From: Bacteroidota bacterium
Lineage (GTDB): Bacteria; Bacteroidota; Bacteroidia; Flavobacteriales; Flavobacteriaceae
Direction of reading: 5' to 3'
DNA length: 27,826 nucleotides
Assembly: GCA_023386585.1 (NCBI GenBank)
Contig: JAEWJM010000023.1
Location: 1 to 27,826 of the forward strand
Of the stretch, positions 15,366-23,908 are shown piece by piece. Made by a program: the position numbers and the translations under genes. Positions within the stretch are counted from its first letter, which is position 1; each line of letters opens with the position of its first letter. The notes under the pieces were generated by a model, which saw only the letters and a list, made by a program, of their open reading frames with translations, ran no database searches and was not told the origin of the DNA.

Positions 15366-16622
15366 ATGAAAAGACTATGTTGCCTGATATTTATTTTCGC
15401 CTTTATCCAGGTGAAAGCTTCTTTTATTCTGCTGCCGATGGACGAAACCACACAGCAAAATCACTTGAAAGCTTACGGGATAACTTATTGGGCGCTTGAC
15501 AAGAAATACAAGGCGAGCTGGCTTCTCAATTACCGCGGCGGTTCGTTTTTGTTGCCCGATGTTCCTGAGATCAGAAAGGAATGTCAAATACGCGGTGTAA
15601 GCTTTGAAATATTGACCGATACTGAAGCGAATAACATACTGGAAGAGATTTCGAGCCCGTCTCAAAATATGGAAACGGTCGTACTCGAAAAGGCGCCAAA
15701 GATTGCAGTTTATACTCCGAAAGGCAAGCAGCCGTGGGACGATGCGGTGACGCTGGTGCTTACGTACGCCGAAATTCCTTTTACCGCGATATATGACGAG
15801 GAAGTTTTATCAGACCAGTTGCTGCTGTACGATTGGCTGCATTTGCACCACGAGGATTTCACCGGCCAATACGGAAAATTCTTTGGAATGTACCGCAATG
15901 CACCTTGGTACATTGAACAAAAAAAGGACGCCGAAGCGCTTGCGAAGAAACTGGGTTACGATAAAGTTTCCGAAGAAAAGCTCGCCGTGGCTAAGAAGAT
16001 CCGCGATTTTGTAATTGGCGGTGGATTTATGTTTGCGATGTGCTCGGCGAGCGACAGTTTTGACATTGCACTCTCGGCGGAAGGCGTCGATATTTGCGAG
16101 CCCATGTTTGACGGTGATGCAAGCGACGCGAATTACCAGTCCAAAATCGATTACAACAAGACCTTTGCATTTAAGAATTTCACGCTCGAACGGCGGCCGG
16201 AGCGCTATGAGTTTTCAGATATTGATATGACCGAGAAACGGCAGGTGCCGATGGAAAAGGACTATTTTACTCTGATGGAATATTCGGCAAAATGGGATGT
16301 CATTCCGAGTATGCTTTGCCAAAACCACACGCAACTGGTGAAAGGCTTTATGGGTCAAACCACCGCTTTCGACCGCGATCTGATCAAGTCGAATGTTTTG
16401 GTGCTGGGCGAAAATCAGCTCAATGGCGAGGCGCGCTATATTCACGGTCAGAAAGGCAAGGGCTTCTTTACCTTCTATGGCGGCCACGATCCCGAAGATT
16501 ACCAACATCGCGTGGGCGATTCACCGACAGTTTTGGACCTGCATCCGAATTCACCCGGCTTTCGGCTGATTCTGAACAATGTATTGTTCCCAGCGGCACG
16601 CAAGAAGAAACAGAAAACCTAG
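15366..16622 (+). CDS. Secreted protein of the family labelled asparagine synthetase B in flavobacteria; function unknown
   Basis: A 418-residue protein with an N-terminal signal (MKRLCCLIFIFAFIQVKA, cleavage probably before Ser19), so periplasmic or secreted. I recognise it as a conserved flavobacterial family that is often named asparagine synthetase B. It has neither the N-terminal Cys nucleophile nor the SGG-type ATP pyrophosphatase loop of AsnB, so that name is not supported. What can be seen: LHLHHEDFTGQYGKF (159-172), a glycine/cysteine block IGGGFMFAMCSASDS with Cys226 that resembles a class I amidotransferase nucleophile elbow, and FYGGHDPEDYQHRVGD near the end. A ThuA/class I amidotransferase-like fold is a guess. 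It lies one gene away from the cyanophycin locus, without a demonstrated link. Confidence 0.75.
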   Translation: MKRLCCLIFIFAFIQVKASFILLPMDETTQQNHLKAYGITYWALDKKYKASWLLNYRGGSFLLPDVPEIRKECQIRGVSFEILTDTEANNILEEISSPSQNMETVVLEKAPKIAVYTPKGKQPWDDAVTLVLTYAEIPFTAIYDEEVLSDQLLLYDWLHLHHEDFTGQYGKFFGMYRNAPWYIEQKKDAEALAKKLGYDKVSEEKLAVAKKIRDFVIGGGFMFAMCSASDSFDIALSAEGVDICEPMFDGDASDANYQSKIDYNKTFAFKNFTLERRPERYEFSDIDMTEKRQVPMEKDYFTLMEYSAKWDVIPSMLCQNHTQLVKGFMGQTTAFDRDLIKSNVLVLGENQLNGEARYIHGQKGKGFFTFYGGHDPEDYQHRVGDSPTVLDLHPNSPGFRLILNNVLFPAARKKKQKT

Positions 16623-16642
16623 GAAAGTATAAGTTTTTGGGA

Positions 16643-16670
16643 TTCAGCTTTCAGCTGTAAGCCATCAGCC
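16643..16670 (+). repeat. Short heptanucleotide array (TTCAGCT type)
   Basis: Four units in strict 7-bp register: TTCAGCT, TTCAGCT, GTAAGCC, ATCAGCC. It lies 20 bases after the stop of the secreted-protein gene. Confidence 0.6.
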
Positions 16671-16744
16671 GGCCAAATCATGCAAAAGCTGCAGATGTAA
16701 GATCGGTAGCTTAGAACTTTAGTGCGACACGCAAACTGCGTAGG

Positions 16745-16772
16745 CAAAAAAAAACGGCCGAAGCCGTTCCTT
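16745..16772 (-). terminator. Rho-independent terminator of the S9 peptidase gene
   Basis: On the minus strand AACGGC-TTCG-GCCGTT forms a perfect hairpin with a stable TTCG tetraloop, followed by about ten T. On the plus strand it also has CCTTTT after it and may help stop the convergent gene. Confidence 0.88.
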
Positions 16773-16785
16773 TTGCAAATCTACC

Positions 16786-16806
16786 GTCAACTGTTAACTG
16801 TCAACT
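16786..16806 (+). repeat. Short heptanucleotide array (GTYAACT)
   Basis: Three adjacent units, GTCAACT, GTTAACT and GTCAACT. The array lies between the peptidase stop and its terminator, so it would be in that mRNA's 3' untranslated region. Confidence 0.65.
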
Positions 16807-16811
16807 CTAGG

Positions 16812-18944
16812 TTATTTATTATTCTCAATCACGTAGTCGAGGACTTTTTGCATGAGGTGCACGCGGTCTTTTCCGATGACGTTGTGTTTGTGCATCGGGT
16901 AGGCGAAAAAGTCCACTTGTTTTCCTGCTTCAACAAATTTCTTGATGAGTGAAAAGTTGTTTTGCATGACAACGACATCATCGACGGTTCCGTGGATCAG
17001 GAGTAATTTTCCTTTGAGGTTGTTCACGTAGTTCAGCGTACTTGCTTCGTCGAAGCCTTCTTTGTTTTCGGAAGGCGTATCCATGTATCGCTCGCCGTAC
17101 ATGACTTCGTAATATTTCCAATCGGTTACCGGTCCGCCGGCGACAGCGACTTTAAAAACATCGGGTTTGCGCAGCATGATCGAGGTTGTCATAAACCCGC
17201 CGAAGCTCCACCCGTGAAGCGCGAGACGATTCCCATCAACATACGAAAGCGATTTCAGGAAGTCGACGCCCTTCATCTGGTCGGCTATTTCATTCACTCC
17301 CAAATGACGGTGAACGACGTGTTCAAATGCGGCGCCGCGATTCTCGGATCCGCGGTTGTCCAGCGTGAAGACGAGGTAACCCTGCTCGGCCATCCAATAC
17401 ATCCACAGGTTTGCGCCGTCGAGGTAGGAATTGTTGATGAGCTGCGCGTGCGGCCCGCCATAAACATAAACCAGCACAGGATATTTTTTTGAAGGATCAA
17501 AATTGCTTGGCTTGATCAGCCTGTAATAAAGGTCGGTTTTTCCGTCGGCTGCCTTGATTGTGTTTATTTCGGCAGTTCCTAATTGATAGCCCGTGTATTT
17601 GTTGCCGCTCTCGAGAAGTTTTGTTGTTTTGCCGGATTTTTCGATTAGCAGCGACCGTGACGGCGTGTCGTGGTTGCTGTATTCGTCAAAAACCCAGTTA
17701 CCGTCAGTGCTGATGGCAACGAAATGCGTTCCGCGGTCTTTGGTGATCAGGGTTTGTCTTCCTTTAAGGTCGACTTTATAAAGCAGCAGGTCAAGCGGAT
17801 TTGGCCCGGTTGCATTAAAGAAAATCTCGTTGCCGGAAGGATTTGAACCAAGAATTTCCTTTGCCACAAATTTATTTGCAGTCAACTGCCTGATCAGCTT
17901 TCCTTCGATAGAGTAGTAGTAGAGGTTGTTGAATCCGTCTTTTTCGCTGATCCAAACAAAATTATTTGATTTGTCGGATGGAAAATATGCGGGAAGCTCC
18001 GGCTCGACCCAGGTTGTGCTTTTTTCTGAAAGCAAGGTTCGGACAAACGCTCCTGTAGCTGCATCGTAGAGATTAAGGCGCATGTCATTCTGCCCGCGGT
18101 TAAGCTCGGCGACGACCACATATTTTTCGTCTGGCGTCCAGGAAAGATTGGTAAGGTAATCGTCGCTGTTGCCTTTTGGCGTTATGAATACCGTGTGTTT
18201 TGATGCCAGGTTGTAGATTCCAACGCGTGGCCTTTCGCTTTTCTGGCCTATCATCGGGTATTTGATGCTCATCAGCTTGCCCGGAGTTTCGGTAATATCC
18301 AGTAACGGATAATCGGCAACATCGGATTGGTCCTTCTGGTAAAACGCGAGGTAAGTTGCTTTTGGTGACCAGAATGTTCCTTTGCTGATGCCGAATTCGT
18401 TGCGGGCAAAAAATTGTCCGGAAACAATCGCTTCATTGCTTTCAGCGGTCACTGCCGTCCGGTTTCCGGAGCCGTCGAGGATGTACAGGTTGTTCTTAAG
18501 CGTGAATGCAATGTTGTTTTTGGTCGGATCCATTTCGGCATTCTCACCGCCTTCAGGAAGTTCTGCTATTTTTTTACCTGTTTTTGTACGGATATCGTAC
18601 TTGTAGAATTTGCTTCCATCACTCAGGAGGAAGCCCGATGCATCCTGCCAGTCGATTCCTGCAAGCGCACGGAACTCGGAGCCCAACGCTTTGTTGACAT
18701 CGGAAAGGTTGAGCATTTCGGTTGCTTTGGAATTGGTAGTCGTAGCAGTCAACAGCTTTTTGCCCGCATCCGAAAGATATACGTATTTGTTGGTGTTGGG
18801 AATCCATTGAAAGCCAATCAGCTTGTCGGCCCTGAAGTTTCTGCCTTGCTGCATCACAGCGTCTTCGAGCGTCAGTTTTTTTGTTTGTCCGGTTGCAAGA
18901 AAGGTTACGAACAGCGCCAGGGACACAATCAGTTTGTTATTCAT
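16812..18944 (-). CDS. S9 family peptidase (dipeptidyl peptidase IV type)
   Basis: A 710-residue exported serine peptidase that releases N-terminal dipeptides, typically X-Pro or X-Ala. A signal peptide (MNNKLIVSLALFVTFLATGQ) leads a beta-propeller domain up to about residue 450. The alpha/beta-hydrolase domain follows with the nucleophile Ser580 in GWSFGGF, the acid in GTVDDVV and the histidine in MHKHNV near the C-terminus. YVYGGPHAQ is the usual oxyanion-hole block. An in-frame upstream start at 19013 exists, but it would place 23 residues before the signal peptide and lies inside the cphA terminator. It follows cphA on the same strand after that terminator, so it is probably a separate unit. 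Physiological substrate unknown. Confidence 0.93.
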   Translation of the reverse strand: MNNKLIVSLALFVTFLATGQTKKLTLEDAVMQQGRNFRADKLIGFQWIPNTNKYVYLSDAGKKLLTATTTNSKATEMLNLSDVNKALGSEFRALAGIDWQDASGFLLSDGSKFYKYDIRTKTGKKIAELPEGGENAEMDPTKNNIAFTLKNNLYILDGSGNRTAVTAESNEAIVSGQFFARNEFGISKGTFWSPKATYLAFYQKDQSDVADYPLLDITETPGKLMSIKYPMIGQKSERPRVGIYNLASKHTVFITPKGNSDDYLTNLSWTPDEKYVVVAELNRGQNDMRLNLYDAATGAFVRTLLSEKSTTWVEPELPAYFPSDKSNNFVWISEKDGFNNLYYYSIEGKLIRQLTANKFVAKEILGSNPSGNEIFFNATGPNPLDLLLYKVDLKGRQTLITKDRGTHFVAISTDGNWVFDEYSNHDTPSRSLLIEKSGKTTKLLESGNKYTGYQLGTAEINTIKAADGKTDLYYRLIKPSNFDPSKKYPVLVYVYGGPHAQLINNSYLDGANLWMYWMAEQGYLVFTLDNRGSENRGAAFEHVVHRHLGVNEIADQMKGVDFLKSLSYVDGNRLALHGWSFGGFMTTSIMLRKPDVFKVAVAGGPVTDWKYYEVMYGERYMDTPSENKEGFDEASTLNYVNNLKGKLLLIHGTVDDVVVMQNNFSLIKKFVEAGKQVDFFAYPMHKHNVIGKDRVHLMQKVLDYVIENNK

Positions 18945-18970
18945 TGTGGTTTTTTTAAGGTGCGTAAATT

Positions 18971-19024
18971 TATTAAAAAAGGATAATGAGACAGAGGGTT
19001 TGTCTGCCAACATTATCCTTTTGT
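18971..19024 (-). terminator. Strong rho-independent terminator of cphA
   Basis: A 12-base perfect stem pairs AAAAGGATAATG (minus strand 5' arm at 19011-19022) with CATTATCCTTTT (3' arm at 18977-18988), enclosing a 22-base loop with a smaller AGACA/TGTCT stem. A T-rich stretch follows on the minus strand. It lies 17 bases after the cphA stop. Confidence 0.88.
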
Positions 19025-19038
19025 TACAAAATTGCTAT

Positions 19039-21657
19039 TTAAATCAGGCCATTCTCACGGTCAAGGTATTGCTGGACGATTTCAATGGCATTGGTTACGA
19101 CGTCGCTCAGTGCGACAATCATGTTACCTTCTTCCGCCATTTCGATCGCATGGCTGACCGCATCGACTTCTTTTGCGATGAGTTCGTGGCTGACTTCCCG
19201 TCCGGAAGCCGCAATTCCTTCAAGAAGCAAGTGGTTGATCTCGTCGGCAGTGCGTCCTCGCAGGTGTTTTTCCTGACGAATGATAATATGATCGAACATC
19301 CGTCCGGCAATCGTGGCGCATTCGCGGATATCTTCGTCACGTCGATCGCCCACACCGGCTATGATGCCGATTTTACGTGTAGCATCTACCGTGCTCAGGT
19401 ATTCTTCGATTCCAAGATAACCGGCAGGATTGTGCGCAAAATCGATCAGCACCCTGAACTTCCTGAAATTGAAAATGTTCATCCTTCCCGGGGTTTGTGC
19501 GGCGCTCGGAATAAAAGTCTGCAGCGCGAGGCCGATATCTTCTATTTTGAATCCCCAAAGATAGGTGGCAAGTGTCGCGGCGAGAACGTTGGCGATCATG
19601 AACCGCGCTTTTCCGCCAAGGGTTAAAGGAACATCGACTGCTTTTTCGATTCGTATTTTCCACTCGCCTTTTTTAACGGTGATGTACCCGTTTTCATAGA
19701 CGGCGACGCATCGGCCTTCTTTGGCCAGTTCCTTTACAAAGGCGTTGTCTTCGTCCATGCTGAACCAGGCAATGTTGCACTCGAGGTCTTCGGCGATTTT
19801 GCGGCAGTATTGGTTTTCGGCATTCAGAATCGCCCAGCCGTCGCTTTTTACGCTTTCAACCACAACGCTTTTTACGCGGGCGAGATCGTCCAACGTATGG
19901 ATGTCGCTGATTCCGAGGTGATCTTCCTGAATGTTGGTGATAATCCCAATGTCACATTGGGTGAATCCGAGTCCGGACCTCAATATTCCGCCGCGGGCAG
20001 TCTCGAGTACGGCGAATTCGACTGTCGGATCCTTGAGAATGTATTCGGCGCTGATCGGGCCGGTCGTGTCGCCTTTTTCCATCATGTGGTTTTGGATGTA
20101 AATCCCGTCTGAAGTGGTAAATCCGACTTTATACCCATTGTTTTTGACGATGTGTGCCAGCAAACGCGTGGTTGTGGTTTTGCCATTTGTTCCCGTCACG
20201 GCGATTATCGGAATGCGGCTTGGCTTTCCCGGTGGAAAAAGCATGTCGATTACGGGTGCTGCAACGTTTCGCGGAAGACCTTCCGACGGCGCGAGGTGCA
20301 TCCGGAATCCCGGCGCGGCGTTGACTTCAAGAATTACACCGCCGGTTGCTTTTAAGGGTTGCGTCAGATTTTCCGCCATGATATCGACGCCACAAATGTC
20401 GAGTCCGATGACGCGCGAAATCCGTTCGCAAAGGAAGATGTTTTCGGGGTGCATCATGTCGGTTACGTCGACTGAAGTTCCGCCGGTGCTTAGGTTTGCG
20501 GTCGATTTCAAATATACGATTTCGTCTTTTGCGGGAATGGTCTCAAGCGTGTACTCTTTCTTTTCGAGCAGATCGAGCGTGTCGCGGTCGACTGTAATTT
20601 CGGTGAGCACATTCTCGTGTCCGTAACCTCGCCGTGGATCTTGGTTTACGATTTCGATCAGCTGCGAGATATTTTTTTCGCCGTCCCCGATCACGTGCGC
20701 GGGAACCCGTTTGGCGGCGGCTACTAGCTTATTATTGATTACCAATACACGGAAATCAAATCCGGTGATAAATTTCTCAACGATGACACGGCGGCCGTAT
20801 TTCTGCGCGAATTCGAGTCCGGACACAGCATCTTCCCAATTGGTTACATTTATTGAGGCGCCTTTCCCGTGGTTTCCGTCCAATGGTTTTATTACGATCG
20901 GGTAGCCAATGCGGTCGATGGTTTCCTTGAGGTCTTCTTCATCAACGCAAATATCGCCGGAAGCTACAGGCATTGACGACATTTCAAGCATCCGTTTGGT
21001 GAGTTCCTTGTTGCTAGCCATATCGACGGCGATGTAATTTGTCTTGCAGGTAATTGTTGCCTGGAAACGCATCTGGTTGATCCCGTAGCCCAGCTGCACG
21101 AGCGAATTTGTTCCGAGCCTTATCCACGGAATGTCACGTGCAACCGCTTCTTCGACGATGCTTCCCGTACTCGGGCCGAGCCTGACGCGTTCGCGGATTT
21201 CCTTCATTCTCATGATATCGGCTTCCAGATCGTATGCTTCGCCGGCAATAAGCGCTTCGGCGATGCGAACGGATGCTTCAGCGGCGTAGGTTCCGACATT
21301 CTCCTCCATATAGCTGAAAACCACATTGTAAACTCCGGATGTCTTTGTTTCTCGCGTTCGGCCAAAGCCGGTTTCCATTCCAGCCAATGTCTGGATTTCC
21401 AAAGCGATATGTTCAATGACGTGGCCCATCCAGGTTCCAAGTTCTACCCGCGTGAAAAATCCGCCCTTTACTCCTTCGGAACAGCGGTGGTCGAAAAGCG
21501 ACGGAATCAACTGCTCGATGCGTTCGCGGAAACCGTCAATTTTATTGGTCGGGAAATTTTCCATATCCTCAAGGTCCAGTCGCATCTGGATGAGTTTTTT
21601 TCTGTGGATACTCCAGATATTCGGGCCTTTGAGGACTTGAATTTTTAATATTTTCAT
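19039..21657 (-). CDS. cphA: Cyanophycin synthetase
   Basis: An 872-residue ATP-dependent enzyme that builds cyanophycin, a poly-Asp backbone with Arg side groups, used as a nitrogen and carbon store. Three parts are visible: the N-terminal domain (to about 160), an ATP-grasp domain (about 215-480, with PIVIKPLDGNHGKG and EKFITGFDFRVLV) that adds Asp, and a Mur-ligase-like domain that adds Arg. The latter has the P-loop GTNGKTT at 489-495 (Lys493) and DFAHNPAG near residue 735. Length equals that of cyanobacterial CphA1 (about 870), and the intact P-loop argues against CphA2. It is divergent from cphB-iaaA. It ends at a strong terminator. No sign of recent transfer in base use is obvious by eye. 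Confidence 0.95.
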   Translation of the reverse strand: MKILKIQVLKGPNIWSIHRKKLIQMRLDLEDMENFPTNKIDGFRERIEQLIPSLFDHRCSEGVKGGFFTRVELGTWMGHVIEHIALEIQTLAGMETGFGRTRETKTSGVYNVVFSYMEENVGTYAAEASVRIAEALIAGEAYDLEADIMRMKEIRERVRLGPSTGSIVEEAVARDIPWIRLGTNSLVQLGYGINQMRFQATITCKTNYIAVDMASNKELTKRMLEMSSMPVASGDICVDEEDLKETIDRIGYPIVIKPLDGNHGKGASINVTNWEDAVSGLEFAQKYGRRVIVEKFITGFDFRVLVINNKLVAAAKRVPAHVIGDGEKNISQLIEIVNQDPRRGYGHENVLTEITVDRDTLDLLEKKEYTLETIPAKDEIVYLKSTANLSTGGTSVDVTDMMHPENIFLCERISRVIGLDICGVDIMAENLTQPLKATGGVILEVNAAPGFRMHLAPSEGLPRNVAAPVIDMLFPPGKPSRIPIIAVTGTNGKTTTTRLLAHIVKNNGYKVGFTTSDGIYIQNHMMEKGDTTGPISAEYILKDPTVEFAVLETARGGILRSGLGFTQCDIGIITNIQEDHLGISDIHTLDDLARVKSVVVESVKSDGWAILNAENQYCRKIAEDLECNIAWFSMDEDNAFVKELAKEGRCVAVYENGYITVKKGEWKIRIEKAVDVPLTLGGKARFMIANVLAATLATYLWGFKIEDIGLALQTFIPSAAQTPGRMNIFNFRKFRVLIDFAHNPAGYLGIEEYLSTVDATRKIGIIAGVGDRRDEDIRECATIAGRMFDHIIIRQEKHLRGRTADEINHLLLEGIAASGREVSHELIAKEVDAVSHAIEMAEEGNMIVALSDVVTNAIEIVQQYLDRENGLI

Positions 21658-21903
21658 TGGTCTGTTTGGTTTTTGTTTTGGAAATCAGGTCTTTAGCCGT
21701 TGATCGCGGATTGTAGGCGGACAACTGTCAAAAAACTTCAGGAAATTAGTAAAAAAGTTGAAGTATTGATACGTCGAACAGTTAATTTATAATTCATTTT
21801 TGATTTTGTAAAGGCAGCAATCACGCCGCTTTCGAAGGTACAATTAGCAAAATTATAAGAAGTTATATTTTACATTATTTGGGCTTTTGTTTACATTTAC
21901 GAC
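21658..21903. promoter_or_regulatory. Divergent control region of the cyanophycin locus
   Basis: This 246-base spacer separates cphA from cphB-iaaA. On the minus strand TAATTTTG (21848-21855) fits a -7 element, giving cphA a leader of roughly 185 bases. The -33 match is poor. On the plus strand TACATTTA (21892-21899) is a partial -7 but is almost on top of the cphB ATG. An ACTTCA/TGAAGT inverted repeat (21735-21764) would be in the cphA leader. No known riboswitch or ArgR-type site was recognised. Confidence 0.4.
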
Positions 21904-22824
21904 ATGGATGTAAAAGGAAAACTCATAATAATAGGCGGCGCGGTAGATAAGGGAAGTTTCACCGAAACGGACATCGAGAAGAACGTCGCTAAAAATCTGA
22001 ATTTTTTCGAAACCGGGATATTAAGGCGGATAATACTAGAGTCAAAACACCAGGAAGATTCACGTGTTGAGGTTGTTACCACCGCATCTAAAATTCCAAA
22101 GGAAATAGGTCCCGAATACCTGAAAGCGCTAAATTACCTCGGCGCCCGAAATGCGGATGTACTCCATCTGGAGAAGCGGGAAATGACCGCACATCCGGAA
22201 ATCCTTGCGCGTTTGCGCGCTGCCGACGTTCTTATGTTTACGGGCGGCGACCAGCTCAGGCTGACCTCAATCTTAGGTGGAACGCCTTTTCACGACATAC
22301 TGCTCGATAAATACCACAATGAGGAATTTGTTTATGCAGGAACATCGGCGGGTGCGGCGGCTGCATCGAACAACATGATCTATCAGGGCAGCAGTTCGGA
22401 AGCGCTTTTGAAAGGCGAGGTAAAAATCACAAGCGGGCTCGGATTGATAGACGGCGTTGTGATCGACACCCATTTTGTTCAGCGCGGCCGCATTGGAAGG
22501 CTTTTCCAGGCGGTTGTCGGCAATCCGAGAACATTGGGAATCGGGCTTGGTGAAGATACCGGCTTATTGATCAAGAATAACACAGAAATGGAAGCGATCG
22601 GCTCCGGTCTTGTGATCCTGGTGGACGGCCGTGAGATAAAGGATACCAACCTGACGCAAGTCTTGATGGGCCAGCCGATCTCGATCAATCATTTGGTCAC
22701 GCATGTCCTTAGCATCAACGACACATTCGACCTGAAGACTTATAAAATGACGATTAAATCATCACAATATGCCGAAAAGCTGGCGTTGACCAAGGAAGAT
22801 GTCGATCCCGGGAAGATGATGTAA
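21904..22824 (+). CDS. cphB: Cyanophycinase
   Basis: A 306-residue peptidase of family S51. It hydrolyses cyanophycin to beta-Asp-Arg dipeptides. The nucleophile is Ser148 in GTSAGAA, and His190 (DTHFVQRGRIGRL) is the likely catalytic histidine. FTGGDQLRL and the glycine-rich IIIGGAVDKG start are family blocks. There is no signal peptide, so it acts on intracellular polymer, unlike the secreted cyanophycinases of scavengers. It is divergent from cphA and 12 bases upstream of iaaA, so synthesis and breakdown are separately transcribed while both breakdown steps are together. Confidence is high. Confidence 0.95.
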   Translation: MDVKGKLIIIGGAVDKGSFTETDIEKNVAKNLNFFETGILRRIILESKHQEDSRVEVVTTASKIPKEIGPEYLKALNYLGARNADVLHLEKREMTAHPEILARLRAADVLMFTGGDQLRLTSILGGTPFHDILLDKYHNEEFVYAGTSAGAAAASNNMIYQGSSSEALLKGEVKITSGLGLIDGVVIDTHFVQRGRIGRLFQAVVGNPRTLGIGLGEDTGLLIKNNTEMEAIGSGLVILVDGREIKDTNLTQVLMGQPISINHLVTHVLSINDTFDLKTYKMTIKSSQYAEKLALTKEDVDPGKMM

Positions 22825-22836
22825 AAAATATTGCGC

Positions 22837-23679
22837 ATGAAAATTATCATACACGGCGGTTTTTTTTCGGAGTCGTCAAAAAGCGATGAGGTAAAAAAAG
22901 CAAAGCAGGAAGCGTTGGTCCAGATAGTTCGTAACTCATACGAGTACATGAAAACGCATACGGCCGTTCAGGCTGTAATCCACGCGGTGACTCAGTTGGA
23001 AGACAATCCGTTGTTCAATGCCGGCACGGGATCGCAGATTCAGAGTGATGGGAAGATCCGGATGAGCGCGGCGGTTATGGATGGAACAACGCTGAAAATG
23101 AGCGGTGTGATAAACATCGAGAATGTCAGGAATCCGATTAAGATCGCTGAAAAGCTGATGGATTATGACGATAAAATTCTTGGCGGCGAAGGTGCGAATG
23201 CTTTTGCGGCAAGAATGGGATTCCCGATTTATTCGCCTGAGACCGAAGAACGAAGAAAGGAATACGAACAGAAAAATGCAGCGAAAGGTACCGGGACGGT
23301 TGGCTGCGTTGCGCTCGACGCGGAAGGGCGAATTGCCGTTGCCACATCGACTGGAGGAAAGGGTTTTGAAATGCCGGGCCGGATTTCGGATTCGCCAACA
23401 GTAGCCGGAAATTATGCGAACGAGTTCTGCGGCGTAAGCATTACCGGCGTAGGCGAGGACATCGTTAGCGGCGCTGTTGCAGCCAAGATCGTTACCCGGG
23501 TAACCGATGGCTATCCGATTGACAAGGCTTTTGCAAAAACTTTCGGCGAGTTGAAACCGTTTGACGGATTTGCCGGCGCCATAGGAATTGATTCAGAAGG
23601 ACATATCTTTCATCAGGATTCGCATCCTACGATGTGTTTCGCGAGTTTTGACGGTGCGGCGTTTGAGGTATTCGAGTAG
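22837..23679 (+). CDS. iaaA: Isoaspartyl peptidase / plant-type L-asparaginase
   Basis: A 280-residue Ntn-hydrolase precursor that self-cleaves before Thr154 (GTGTVGCVALD), making alpha and beta subunits. It hydrolyses beta-aspartyl dipeptides such as beta-Asp-Arg and, in relatives, asparagine. NPLFNAGTGS (57-66), the DGTT block and GNYAN are conserved; the second half has GVGEDIV and substrate-site residues. It is shorter than E. coli IaaA (about 320), mainly in the segment before the cleavage site. I use ATG 22837; the TTG at 22831 is an alternative only six bases earlier. It follows cyanophycinase after 12 bases, which supplies its substrate. There is no signal peptide. Confidence 0.93.
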   Translation: MKIIIHGGFFSESSKSDEVKKAKQEALVQIVRNSYEYMKTHTAVQAVIHAVTQLEDNPLFNAGTGSQIQSDGKIRMSAAVMDGTTLKMSGVINIENVRNPIKIAEKLMDYDDKILGGEGANAFAARMGFPIYSPETEERRKEYEQKNAAKGTGTVGCVALDAEGRIAVATSTGGKGFEMPGRISDSPTVAGNYANEFCGVSITGVGEDIVSGAVAAKIVTRVTDGYPIDKAFAKTFGELKPFDGFAGAIGIDSEGHIFHQDSHPTMCFASFDGAAFEVFE

Positions 23680-23701
23680 CTGCAGAATAAAGAAGACATT
23701 T

Positions 23702-23726
23702 CCCGTTCAACCGAGCGGGTTTTTTT
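23702..23726 (+). terminator. Rho-independent terminator of cphB-iaaA
   Basis: CCCGTTC (23702-23708) pairs with GAGCGGG (23713-23719) around an AACC loop with one T-G pair, followed by seven T. Confidence 0.85.
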
Positions 23727-23758
23727 ATGCCTTGGCGTGGTGCCGCCGGTTTTAAACT

Positions 23759-23842
23759 GCGTTAGCGATTGCAGCGATTATCCTTTTGTGAATGCAATGA
23801 AACAAAAGATAGAAGCGAAAAGCGCGGGCCGAAGGCAACGCC
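23759..23842 (+). repeat. Structured dispersed element, copy B (GCGTT/AACGC subfamily)
   Basis: The outer ends pair as GCGTT with AACGC. The inner arm TATC-C-TTTTGT pairs with ACAAAAGATA leaving one bulged C, and GCC-GAA-GGC forms a small hairpin before the closing strand. The first 19 bases are identical to copy A at 11459. It lies between the terminators of the convergent iaaA and rplT genes. Confidence 0.8.
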
Positions 23843-23845
23843 ATA

Positions 23846-23876
23846 AAAACAAAAAACCCGCTTTTGGGCGGGCTTT
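23846..23876 (-). terminator. Rho-independent terminator of the thrS-rplT operon
   Basis: On the minus strand AAGCCCGC pairs with GCGGGTTT (one G-T) around CCAAAA, followed by a long T-rich run. Confidence 0.85.
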
Positions 23877-23908
23877 CGTAAGTAAGAAGTAAATTGTTTG
23901 ACAAACGT

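Noticed and set aside
18414..18986. 190-residue open frame antisense to the S9 peptidase
   Set aside because: It overlaps a well-supported peptidase N-terminus and the cphA terminator; no protein-like features.
21658..21903. Riboswitch or arginine-repressor site in the cphA leader
   Set aside because: Only a weak ACTTCA/TGAAGT inverted repeat is present; I recognise no aptamer or ARG-box pattern.
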